Assembly: GCA_009841115.1 (NCBI GenBank)
Contig: VXML01000107.1
Coordinates: 248,001-312,000 of the forward strand
Direction of reading: 5' to 3'
Source: Gemmatimonadota bacterium
Lineage (GTDB): Bacteria > Latescibacterota > UBA2968 > UBA8231
DNA: 64,000 nt
The position numbers and the translations under genes were made by a program. Positions 42,809 to 50,926 of this stretch are shown here, piece after piece. A model generated the notes under the pieces. The model worked only from the letters and a program-made list of their open reading frames with translations. It was not told where the DNA came from and did no database searches. The stretch's first letter is position 1; every line of letters starts with the position of its first letter.

Positions 42809-45800
42809 TCAGTAGGCGAGGCCGACGACGCGGCTGCGCCGGGTGCTGGCAAGCCCTTGCTGATCGGCTCGTCCATGCACCTGGACAATGTACAGACCCG
42901 GAGGCACGAGGGTCCCTCCGGCATCTCGCCCATCCCATTGCACCAATCGGCGTCCACCGAGCAGATTCTGCTCAAAGCGCTTCACTTCCCGGCCGGCCAG
43001 CGTCGTTATGCGGACGGTCACCGGGCGGGGTTCAAACACGCGGAACAGGGAAAAGCCGATGGTTGCCACATCGTTAATTCCGTCGCCGTTCGGGGTAAAG
43101 AGGTTGGGCTGGATTTCCATATCCCGCACCAAATCTTCCGCTCCAAGTGCGCTGACTACCAGCCCGCTTCCCGGCGTCAGGGACGTCACCTCTCCTCCCC
43201 CGCCCAACTGGAACGGCAGTCCGACAGTGGAGTTCCGGCCCGCCAGCTTCAAACGGGTGCCATGGAGGAAGACCTCGGCTGCGAACCGCAGGCGCACTAG
43301 GCGCGTCTGGCCAACCACCTTGCCCTGCCGACTCCTAGGCAGACTTTCGTACGCCTCGGCCGTGAGTGGGTCGCCGCGCTCGTCGAAGGCGGTTTCTCTC
43401 GTCAACGACGTTGCCTTGCGGAAGAATCGCACCGGCCCTCTCGCCTCTGGCGCGAGATTGGCGAAGGTTTGTTCATCCACTTCCTCCAGACTCTCTCCGT
43501 CGTCTCCGGCGAGCTTCTGGAAGTAGCGGATCTCCCCCTGTTGCTGTTCGGGAAGCCTGCTGTATGCTACTTGGTCCAGCAAAGTCCCCCCTTCGCTCGT
43601 CGGCACCTCTTCGCCCTCTTCGACGCGGCGGTAGAATACGTTGCTTCCGTCGCCCATTGCCTGATACAAGACCTCGGGGAACCGAACTTGCAAGGAATCT
43701 CCCCGACCGCTCAGAACGCGCAGGAGGTCCCCTGCGGCCGAGGCCAGCCCTTCCTCGACGCGATTGGCGTACAACCGGTAGGGTGCTCCCGCGGCAAATT
43801 CCCCTTCCGTGCCGAGGGCTGCGTCGATTAACTCCATGTCTAAGGCTGGCTCCGAGCGCAGTCGCAGTTCATCGAATCCGGGACTCGGATTGGGGCGCTC
43901 TACGACGGCGGCGCTGACGAACACCGCAAAGGTGTCGCGCCTTCCCGGGACGACCTCCTGAGGCCAGATTTCCCCGGTTAGTCCAACGACCGATGGATCG
44001 GTGTACTCCATGCGCACTGACTTGATGGATGGCGGATCAACTCCTGCCTCGGCCTTTAGACGCGCCTCAATCTGGACGAAGCGGCGCAGGCTCAGGGAAG
44101 TTATTTCGGCCCCCGGCCGGATATAGGCTTCGCTCCATTCGCTCCAGTCAGCCGTGGGAACAAAGACGGTGTCGATCGGTCCTCTGAGAAAGAAGGCGAG
44201 CGTTTTGTGTTTTTTCGCCGTGACTTCGCCGCCGCCCGAGTTGTAGTACTTGATCTGGCGCTCGACCTCGCTGCCCGTCCGGGTTCTCAACTCGACACTG
44301 GTCCCCGGAGGCGTCTGGGCCTCCCAGTTTATCGACACGAGATTGGACTGATCGGGCACAGCCAGCGGGCCGGAGGTGAGGATCACTTCGGCGGGAGGGC
44401 CTTCTGAAAAGACCATGAACTCGCCGATCCCCGGAGTCCGGCTGATCGTGACCGTGCCGCCCGGATCGTTTTCTAGGGCGCGAAACTCGAAGAATCGCAC
44501 CTGCCGGGCCGGTTCGAGGATGTCGGCCAATTCGAGGAAGAATCCCACGCTGGAGTTGATCTCCCGCTCTTGAGAGCTGATCCGCGTGAATTTCAGTTGA
44601 CCCTCCGAATCGCGTTCGCCCGCGCTGCCTTGGAGCAGGTAGCCCCGTATTGAAGGCGACTGGAAGTAGCCCTGAGACAGCACCCTGAACTCTTTGGCCC
44701 ACACGGTCCCGCCGAGGTCGGCGATCATCATATTCTCAGTCGGGGTTTCTTCCAGCCAATAGTTGTTCTGGTAGAAGCTGGCCAATACTCCGTCGAAGGC
44801 CTGCTCCCCTCCCCCGCTGGGAAGCTGTTGGATGATCCTGCCGCCGCCCTCGATCATGTTAAAGGCTACATTGTCGCCCCAGCCCCACACATCTACTTCT
44901 GCTAGTCGGGGCAGTTCGCGCCGGAAGAACCGCTTTTCGCCGCGGCGATCTGCTGGTAGTTCGAAATAGGTCGTCGAATCCACCGGCTCTCCTCGACCCG
45001 TTTCGCTCTTCGAGAGGTATTCGACGTCGCCACGCGCCTCGACGGGCAGCGTTAGGTAATCGCTCTCTGAAATCTCTTCGGCCCTGCCTCCTTTGGTGTC
45101 AGTAACCTGAAAGCGAATCGTCTCGACGAGCTTCCCGTTCCAACTCAAACTCGCCCTAGGTTGCTCCAGCCGTTTTTCCACCAAGCCGCTCCCAGCCAAG
45201 GGCAGCAGGCCGCTCGTTTGCGTCGCGTCGATGACGATCTCCCGTTGCTCCTCGTTGATGCCCAGAAGCGGTTCTAGTACTTCGAACTGAAAATTTGCAT
45301 CTTCGTCCACCAGTGGAAACTGGGCGTCCTCAAAAAACACGAGCAAGCGCCGGAAAGGGTCGCCCAATTCCGCATCGACGTACTGCAAACGAATCCGCTC
45401 CACCGGAACCGTCCGACCCAGCGAAATTTCCACCCACCAGTCTTCTATGGGATCGTTGAGATCTGGCTCCCAGAAGGTCGTTGGATCTCCATCCAAGAGA
45501 TTGGGCGCTAGTTCCAGATTAGAGCCGGCCCTGCTGGGGCCGGGACGGAGGAAGTGATCGAAAACAGGATTGCCCGCGGTGTCCTCCTTGAAATTGCCCT
45601 TCACATCGACGGATCGAGTGCTGTCCAGATTCATCACCCGAGGCTTGTCTGAGCTGATGTCCACTTGTCGCCTGAAGGAGCGATCATCTAGGAGATTATA
45701 GACGGAGCGAAAGTCCCGGACCTGTACCGTCCCGCTGCTGTCTAACCGCACCAAGTGAGTGGGCATTTCCCACGTCTGCCAGTGCTCTAGGCGGTCCACG

Positions 45801-45922
45801 ACGAGTTCGTTGCCCCGCTGGTCGAATCCTTCTGCCGTTTGGGCTTGAGTCCGTTCTCCCCCAAACCACAAGATCGCCCCTGCCGCGACGGCCCAGACCA
45901 GAACTTTACGGGAAGTCTTCAT
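42809..45922 (-). CDS. large secreted discoidin/FlgD-type protein with YxxLP repeats (1037 aa)
   Basis: A signal peptide (VLVWAVAAGAILWFGGERTQAQ) leads into a discoidin-like region (about 130-250; LLDGDPTTFWEPDLND and WWVEISLGRTVPVERIRL are typical of F5/8C-like domains), and a second one near 370-480. A repeat of the form Y-x-x-L-P-x-x-x-R-G-x-x-x-F/Y appears at 287-305, 317-335, 785-803, 818-836 and 856-874. VELRTRTGS is at 543-551 and SEWSEAYIRPG at 594-604. The FlgD-type domain starts at TPNGDGIND (943-951) and the protein ends in VVGLAY. The ATG at 45922 is 3 bases after the foldase stop. Probably surface exposed; function unknown. Confidence 0.75.
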   Translation of the reverse strand: MKTSRKVLVWAVAAGAILWFGGERTQAQTAEGFDQRGNELVVDRLEHWQTWEMPTHLVRLDSSGTVQVRDFRSVYNLLDDRSFRRQVDISSDKPRVMNLDSTRSVDVKGNFKEDTAGNPVFDHFLRPGPSRAGSNLELAPNLLDGDPTTFWEPDLNDPIEDWWVEISLGRTVPVERIRLQYVDAELGDPFRRLLVFFEDAQFPLVDEDANFQFEVLEPLLGINEEQREIVIDATQTSGLLPLAGSGLVEKRLEQPRASLSWNGKLVETIRFQVTDTKGGRAEEISESDYLTLPVEARGDVEYLSKSETGRGEPVDSTTYFELPADRRGEKRFFRRELPRLAEVDVWGWGDNVAFNMIEGGGRIIQQLPSGGGEQAFDGVLASFYQNNYWLEETPTENMMIADLGGTVWAKEFRVLSQGYFQSPSIRGYLLQGSAGERDSEGQLKFTRISSQEREINSSVGFFLELADILEPARQVRFFEFRALENDPGGTVTISRTPGIGEFMVFSEGPPAEVILTSGPLAVPDQSNLVSINWEAQTPPGTSVELRTRTGSEVERQIKYYNSGGGEVTAKKHKTLAFFLRGPIDTVFVPTADWSEWSEAYIRPGAEITSLSLRRFVQIEARLKAEAGVDPPSIKSVRMEYTDPSVVGLTGEIWPQEVVPGRRDTFAVFVSAAVVERPNPSPGFDELRLRSEPALDMELIDAALGTEGEFAAGAPYRLYANRVEEGLASAAGDLLRVLSGRGDSLQVRFPEVLYQAMGDGSNVFYRRVEEGEEVPTSEGGTLLDQVAYSRLPEQQQGEIRYFQKLAGDDGESLEEVDEQTFANLAPEARGPVRFFRKATSLTRETAFDERGDPLTAEAYESLPRSRQGKVVGQTRLVRLRFAAEVFLHGTRLKLAGRNSTVGLPFQLGGGGEVTSLTPGSGLVVSALGAEDLVRDMEIQPNLFTPNGDGINDVATIGFSLFRVFEPRPVTVRITTLAGREVKRFEQNLLGGRRLVQWDGRDAGGTLVPPGLYIVQVHGRADQQGLASTRRSRVVGLAY

Positions 45923-45925
45923 CCG

Positions 45926-47569
45926 CTACAATTCCTCCACCTCACCAACGGGAAGGTCGTAGAGCGTTATTTGGTTGCGGTGTTGCTCCCTGAGCTTGCG
46001 AATAAGGCTCGCCATGGCTTCGTCCGTTCTCGCCTTGAGCAGCAATCGGCGCGCTTCCGAGCGGGCCTCGTCATACGGCTGCACTTCCGGCTCTATGTGC
46101 CCTAGCACCTCAAAGACCGCGAAGCCGTCTCCGACCGGCACCGGGCCTACGACATCGCCCGTTGCGGCACCGAACGCCCCCGCGACCAATTCCGGAAAGT
46201 GCGCCTCGTGAATGCGGAAAAATCGCCTTATTCCCTGCAACTGGGGATGGACGTGGCGGGCCACCAACGGGCGTTTGAGGAGGGCGGCGAGTTCTGCTCC
46301 CGCATCGATCTCCTCGCGCAGGTCCCGTGCCTGTTCCCAAGTATCCACATAGAGACGCCGGATGACGACAGACTCCGGTACCCGGAACTGCCCCTGATTG
46401 CGGTCGTAATACGCGCGGATGTCTTTTTCCTCAATAGGACCGCTCTCTGCCGCGGCCTGCTCCTCAAGAGCTTTTAGCATCAACTGCTGTTTCTTCTTCT
46501 CGGCAAATTCTTGGAACTCGGGCTCTTTATCCCACGCTTGGCTACGGGCCGCCGCGGCGAACAGATAGATTGGCAGCACCTCGGAGCTTGCCAACTGCAT
46601 CACGTGGCCGCTGTCCCTCAAGGCACTGCGGAAGCCAATGCGCAGCAATGCGGTCAAAAAGTCGCGCACGGTCAGCGAGTCTCCGTCGAAGTCGCACAGC
46701 ACCCGGGCACCCAAAGGCTCCTCTAGACTCTGGGGAGCGACACCCGCGCTGCCGAGTGCGAGAGCGACTTCTATTCCTTCCGGCCTCACGCGAAGCGCTA
46801 AATGGTGGGCGAGTTGCTCGTACTCTTGGTGGCTTTGCCGGCTCCGGTGTTCCCTAAGAGTACGTTCGTGCACCAACTCCCACACATCCGCCAAGGGCCG
46901 CGAGCGCGTGTTCTCAAACTGGTAGATCTGCCACGCCCCACCCAAGTCGGCGACAGGGGCAAGACGCCTATCTTGGATGGAGAAGAACACTTCCTCTGGT
47001 ATGCGGTAGCGGGCTAGAGCTTCGCGGCCGATCCAGCCGACGGTCCCATCCCCTAGCGCGAGCGAATCCATCTCTCCATACGAATGCGCCACCTCAGCTA
47101 ATTCCGCTCCAGAACGAACGCGCCCGAGGGCTTCCGCTAGCAGGTTTTCGTCGGCGACGATGAGCCGAGTGAGGAAGCGCTCCTTATCGAAGCCTAGGCG
47201 GAGAAAGGTCCGCTCTACATCGTCTGCGGAAACTGCGATATCCGCGATCCCGCTCCGCTCTCTGTATAGCTGCGCTAGCCAACGGCGTTCTTGGTGGGCT
47301 AGCGCGCGCTGAATCTCGGCATCGGTAGCCAACCCTCGTCGGCGAGCTTCCGCGAGAGTGAGGTGGTGGTCGATAAGGGACCAGACGTGATCCTCGACCG
47401 CGACGTGGCCGGTGTCCTGGCTGCGTAGCCCTTGGGGCAGCCGTTCTACAAACCGCTCTACCTGCGAAAGCGAGATCTCGGCGTCGCCGATTCGGGCAAC
47501 GACCGGGTCCTCCTGCTCGCAGGCGACCACTGAGACGGCTATTAGGACGAGGACGATTCTTGGCTTCAT
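45926..47569 (-). CDS. lipid-anchored parvulin-type peptidyl-prolyl isomerase (SurA/PrsA-like)
   Basis: A 547-residue periplasmic foldase. The N-terminus is a lipoprotein signal (IAVSVVAC, C17). A SurA-N-like helical region is followed by a first parvulin-like domain (about 133-230: TRLIVADENLLAEALGRV, then GTVGWIGREAL) and a second near 400-510 (IRRLYVDTWEQARDL, GDVVGPVPVGDGFAVFEV). Two rotamase-like domains plus a lipid anchor combine SurA and PrsA traits. It is the first gene behind the promoter at 47648-47676 and is followed after 3 bases by the 1037-residue surface protein, so it probably chaperones the exported proteins of this operon. Confidence 0.85.
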   Translation of the reverse strand: MKPRIVLVLIAVSVVACEQEDPVVARIGDAEISLSQVERFVERLPQGLRSQDTGHVAVEDHVWSLIDHHLTLAEARRRGLATDAEIQRALAHQERRWLAQLYRERSGIADIAVSADDVERTFLRLGFDKERFLTRLIVADENLLAEALGRVRSGAELAEVAHSYGEMDSLALGDGTVGWIGREALARYRIPEEVFFSIQDRRLAPVADLGGAWQIYQFENTRSRPLADVWELVHERTLREHRSRQSHQEYEQLAHHLALRVRPEGIEVALALGSAGVAPQSLEEPLGARVLCDFDGDSLTVRDFLTALLRIGFRSALRDSGHVMQLASSEVLPIYLFAAAARSQAWDKEPEFQEFAEKKKQQLMLKALEEQAAAESGPIEEKDIRAYYDRNQGQFRVPESVVIRRLYVDTWEQARDLREEIDAGAELAALLKRPLVARHVHPQLQGIRRFFRIHEAHFPELVAGAFGAATGDVVGPVPVGDGFAVFEVLGHIEPEVQPYDEARSEARRLLLKARTDEAMASLIRKLREQHRNQITLYDLPVGEVEEL

Positions 47570-47647
47570 AAGGCTCGTAAGTATTTATTTTTTAGCAGTT
47601 TGTGAATGTAAAAATCCCATTACCATAAATCTTTATTTATCAACAAC

Positions 47648-47676
47648 TTATAAAAATTATCTAAAGTGTTGGTCAA
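47648..47676 (-). promoter_or_regulatory. sigma-70-like promoter for the foldase/surface-protein operon
   Basis: On the minus strand TTGACC (47671-47676) and TTATAA (47648-47653) are separated by exactly 17 bases in an AT-rich stretch that stands out from its GC-rich surroundings. It lies about 80 bases before the foldase ATG at 47569. This is the clearest promoter-like site ahead of the 30.9-47.6 kb run. Confidence 0.55.
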
Positions 47677-47737
47677 GATAATGTTTACAAGCTAAGTCCG
47701 TCAAGTAATTTAAGCTCTCTGGGCCGAACCGCTAGAT

Positions 47738-47840
47738 GTAGGGGCGTCCCTTGTGGACGTGCAAGCGACACCGCGTATTCAGCCAGCGGGATTCTACGAG
47801 GGCAACCACGAGGGAGGGCAACTCTCAGAGTTGCCCCTAC
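47738..47840. repeat. MITE/REP-like element bounded by inverted GTAGGGGC
   Basis: A 103-base intergenic block is bounded by GTAGGGGC (47738-47745) and its complement GCCCCTAC (47833-47840). Inside are a CGTCC/GGACG hairpin near the left end and a perfect 9-base hairpin GGGCAACTC/GAGTTGCCC (47816-47836) at the right. The form is that of a composite palindromic repeat. It separates the CRTAC1 operon from the foldase operon and may also end transcription from 47856. Confidence 0.6.
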
Positions 47841-47855
47841 AATGCGTAACGTCAG

Positions 47856-49577
47856 CTAATCAGTAGGGGACTCTAGCACAAACAGCGTTTGGTCCGCCTC
47901 GACGTTCACCAGATGCTGCACGCCCCCGGCGGTCCAACGCACCACGACGGAATCCACTGCGGCGTACGACCCTAGGCCAAAGTGGAGCCGCAGTTCGCTG
48001 TGACTCAGGTAGCTTTCGGCCCCCCGTACTTCCCGGCATTGTCTCAGATCTTCAGCCCGAACACAGACCTGTGCGCCAATTCCATCCCGGTTGCTCGATT
48101 GCCCCTGCAGCTTCACCCCGAGCCAGTGATGTCCATTTCCCCCTTCGTTGCGCAACAGGGAAAGCCGTTCGCCGATATTAGACACTAGCAGATCGACAGC
48201 GCCGTCTGCATTCCAGTCTGCTACTGCACTCCCCCGGCTCACTCGAACTTGGGCCATCCCCGGCCCAGATTCAGCGCCCACTTCGACGAACCGACTTTCT
48301 CCGCCCTTGGTTGCGCCGTTGTTGTGGAACAGCAGATTGCGCTGTGGATAGGAAGTGGAGGGGTCAAAACGCTCGACGTTATCCAAGACGTGCCCGTTGG
48401 CGACGAATAGGTCGAGCCATCCATCGCTGTCGAAGTCCAAAAAGGCAATCCCAAACCCGAGGAAGGGGAGCGTCACCCACCCGGTCCCCGAGCTGTAGGT
48501 GGCGTTGGCAAAGAAACCCATCCCCGTGTTTTGGTAGAGATCGTTTGGCTCTCCCTGGAAGTTGGTGACCGCGAGGTCTGGAAAGCCGTTGTTGTCGTAG
48601 TCCCCGAAGTCAACTCCCATACCGGCCTCGGCCTGCCCCGATAGTCCATAGGCCGTCCCCGAAGCCGCTCCCACTTCCTCGAAGCTCCCATCGCCTCGGT
48701 TGTGGTAGAGGAAGTTGGGATTTCCGTCGTTGGCGACGTAGAGATCGGGCCAACCGTCGAGATTGTAGTCGCCGAAGATGACCCCCAGTCCTCTGCCGGC
48801 CATAGCGTCTGTGGCCACCCGATCAGTGATGTCGGCAAACTGCCCATTTTCGTTGCGCAGTAGGCGATCTGGACTTGCGGGAAAGCTGGACGGTCGCGGA
48901 TAGGCTGCGGGCAACTCTTCGCCCGCTACCTGCGCCAGTGACAGGTCGGCGAGGTAGGGAGCCATCTCTCCAGTCTGACGCTCGGGATCGAACTCGACGT
49001 AGTGGACCACATATAGGTCTAAGTCGCCGTCCAAATCGATGTCGCCGAAAGCTGCGCCCGTGCTCCACAGGCTGTCGGCGAGTCCGGCGGAGATAGATAC
49101 CTCGTCGAACCGACCGTTCCCGTTGTTGCGGTAGAAGGCATCGAAGCCGTAGTTGGTGACGAGGAGGTCTGGGTCGCCGTCGTTGTCGCAATCGCCGACC
49201 GCACAGCCCATGCCAATTCCGCCGTGGTCCACTCCCACAGCAGTACCCACTTCGGCAAAACGACCTGCGGCAGTCTGGCGGAAGAGGGCGTTGACGGGTG
49301 CCTTGCCGGAGGTTTTGGGCGACGGGACTACGGGAGCGCCGTTGACGGCGTAAACATCGAGCAGGCCGTCTCCGTCGAAGTCGAGAACGCAGACCCCCCC
49401 TCCCATCGTCTCGGGCAGGTAGTGGCCTCCCCAAGCTCCGGTTTCGTGGTGAAATACCAAGCCCGTCTCCTCGGCCACATCCACGAAGCGAACAGGCGTC
49501 GGCTCCGTTGCGCCGAGTGGACTGGCGATAATGTAAAGCGCGATAATCGGCCCGATCCTTTCCCACACGCGGGTCAT
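47856..49577 (-). CDS. CRTAC1-family protein (FG-GAP propeller with ASPIC/UnbV domain)
   Basis: A 573-residue exported protein with a signal peptide (MTRVWERIGPIIALYIIASPLGA). It has FG-GAP/VCBS repeats with calcium loops of the DxDxDG kind (e.g. VLDFDGDGLLDVYAVNG, DIDLDGDLDLYVVHY, DFDSDGWLDLFVANG) that build an integrin-like propeller. An ASPIC/UnbV domain follows at about 480-560 (NRDGIGAQVCVRAED, LSHSELRLHFGLG). The ATG overlaps the stop of the TPR gene by 4 bases. The family is common in planctomycete- and acidobacteria-like genomes; its role is not well defined, with surface binding or adhesion suggested. Confidence 0.88.
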   Translation of the reverse strand: MTRVWERIGPIIALYIIASPLGATEPTPVRFVDVAEETGLVFHHETGAWGGHYLPETMGGGVCVLDFDGDGLLDVYAVNGAPVVPSPKTSGKAPVNALFRQTAAGRFAEVGTAVGVDHGGIGMGCAVGDCDNDGDPDLLVTNYGFDAFYRNNGNGRFDEVSISAGLADSLWSTGAAFGDIDLDGDLDLYVVHYVEFDPERQTGEMAPYLADLSLAQVAGEELPAAYPRPSSFPASPDRLLRNENGQFADITDRVATDAMAGRGLGVIFGDYNLDGWPDLYVANDGNPNFLYHNRGDGSFEEVGAASGTAYGLSGQAEAGMGVDFGDYDNNGFPDLAVTNFQGEPNDLYQNTGMGFFANATYSSGTGWVTLPFLGFGIAFLDFDSDGWLDLFVANGHVLDNVERFDPSTSYPQRNLLFHNNGATKGGESRFVEVGAESGPGMAQVRVSRGSAVADWNADGAVDLLVSNIGERLSLLRNEGGNGHHWLGVKLQGQSSNRDGIGAQVCVRAEDLRQCREVRGAESYLSHSELRLHFGLGSYAAVDSVVVRWTAGGVQHLVNVEADQTLFVLESPTD

Positions 49578-50926
49578 CGCGGTCTGCTCTCTAGCGCTCG
49601 CTCGGCTCGCTCAATTTTGGCGGCTAGCGCTGTATCGCTAGGCGTTGTCTTCGCGACGCGACGCCAGTTCTCTAGCGCCTTCTCCAGCGCCCCGTCCAGA
49701 AAGTGCGCGTCTCCGAGTATCTCCCTCGCACCGTGCAGTGTAGAGTCGATCGCCAGAGCCTTTGCTGCTGCCCGGCGCGCCTGCTCGGCCTGTCCCAGAT
49801 CGCGGCAGGCCCGCGCTAGGTTGGCCCAGAGAGGGGCCTGCTTAGGAGCGTCGCGAGCAGCGGCCTCAAATTGCGCGACGGCTTCCGCATGGCGGCCTCT
49901 GGCGTGATAGATCAGCCCTAGGTTGTTGTGCGCTGTGGCCAAGGTCGAGTCGCGCGCGAGGGCTTCCGCAAAGAGAATCTCGGCTTGCTCCAACTCTCCC
50001 ACGGACATCGCAAGGGTGCCGAGGCCCTTGTAAGCGCGCCCGTATGAAGGATCTGTTTCCAAGGCGCGCCCGTACGCCTGCTGCGCCAACTTCAATCGTC
50101 CCATGCGGGCGTACGCCACCCCCAAATTGAAATGCGACTGGGGACGATTTGGATGGCGCGTGGTGGCGTCGCGCAGGGGGCGGAGTTCCTCTTCTTCTTG
50201 ACGTATCCTCTCCGCCCCCTTGAGGATCAGCCGGGCGCTGTCGGCCTTGCCTTGGCGGGCCATTGCTTGGCCTAACCCCACTAGGGTTTGGGGGTCGTAC
50301 GGGGACCAACGCGCTGCTTCTTGGAGGGATCGCTGGGCGCGCTTTAGGTTGCCTTGTTGCAGATAGGTTAGGCCCAGTTGGCGGTGGGCTTCGGCCGATG
50401 GTATTCGCTCCAGTAGGCTGGCGTACACCGTGGCGGCGCTGTCCAGTTCGCCCTCGCGCTGATGCACAAGCCCTAGGGTATAGCGAGCCCTCTCGTGGTC
50501 GGGGTCGAGTTGTAGGCTCTGCCGCAACAACTCCTTGGCTTCAATCGCCTTCCCCTGCTTTTCGTAGAGAAGCCAGCCGAGCCGAGCTAGGGGGTCCGCT
50601 AGGGTTGAATCCAGCTCTGCTGCTCTGCGGAAGCGGGCTTCGGCCTCTGCAAAGCTGCTCAGCTCCACTAGGGCTGCGCCGAGCAAATTGTTGAGTTGGG
50701 CGTGATTTGGGGCGACCTCCAAGGCTTCTCTGAGGACTCGTTCGGCTTCCTCGGACTGCCGCACATTGAGCAGATTGTGCGCCTTGTCGATGACGGCAGC
50801 CGCAGCAAAGGAGGCCGTTCCAACTTCCGTAGTCTGAGGTCCGGGCTGTTCTTCTTGGTAGCCGCAGCCCTCGACGAGAAAAGCCTTGAGCAACAGCAAG
50901 GTGCCTAGCGGGAGCCGTCGCTTCAT
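49574..50926 (-). CDS. TPR-repeat probable lipoprotein
   Basis: A 450-residue protein made almost wholly of tetratricopeptide repeats after a lipoprotein-like signal (LLLLKAFLVEGC). Units such as EEAERVLREALEVAPNHAQLNNLLG, read in segments, repeat about eleven times. It lies between two CRTAC1 genes and overlaps both by 4 bases (ATGA at each junction), so the three are translationally coupled. TPR-CRTAC1 pairing is a recurrent gene neighbourhood, suggesting the TPR protein assembles or holds the propellers. Confidence 0.85.
   Translation of the reverse strand: MKRRLPLGTLLLLKAFLVEGCGYQEEQPGPQTTEVGTASFAAAAVIDKAHNLLNVRQSEEAERVLREALEVAPNHAQLNNLLGAALVELSSFAEAEARFRRAAELDSTLADPLARLGWLLYEKQGKAIEAKELLRQSLQLDPDHERARYTLGLVHQREGELDSAATVYASLLERIPSAEAHRQLGLTYLQQGNLKRAQRSLQEAARWSPYDPQTLVGLGQAMARQGKADSARLILKGAERIRQEEEELRPLRDATTRHPNRPQSHFNLGVAYARMGRLKLAQQAYGRALETDPSYGRAYKGLGTLAMSVGELEQAEILFAEALARDSTLATAHNNLGLIYHARGRHAEAVAQFEAAARDAPKQAPLWANLARACRDLGQAEQARRAAAKALAIDSTLHGAREILGDAHFLDGALEKALENWRRVAKTTPSDTALAAKIERAERALESRPR

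Noticed and set aside
30913-47569. Type IX secretion system locus
   Set aside because: No gene resembling the PorV, PorK/N, PorL/M or PorT core was seen; only the FlgD-type C-termini are suggestive. The large proteins do not show recognisable SprA blocks.
48823-49566. 247-codon frame overlapping the first CRTAC1 gene
   Set aside because: Arg-rich low-complexity product; the overlapped frame has textbook FG-GAP calcium loops.
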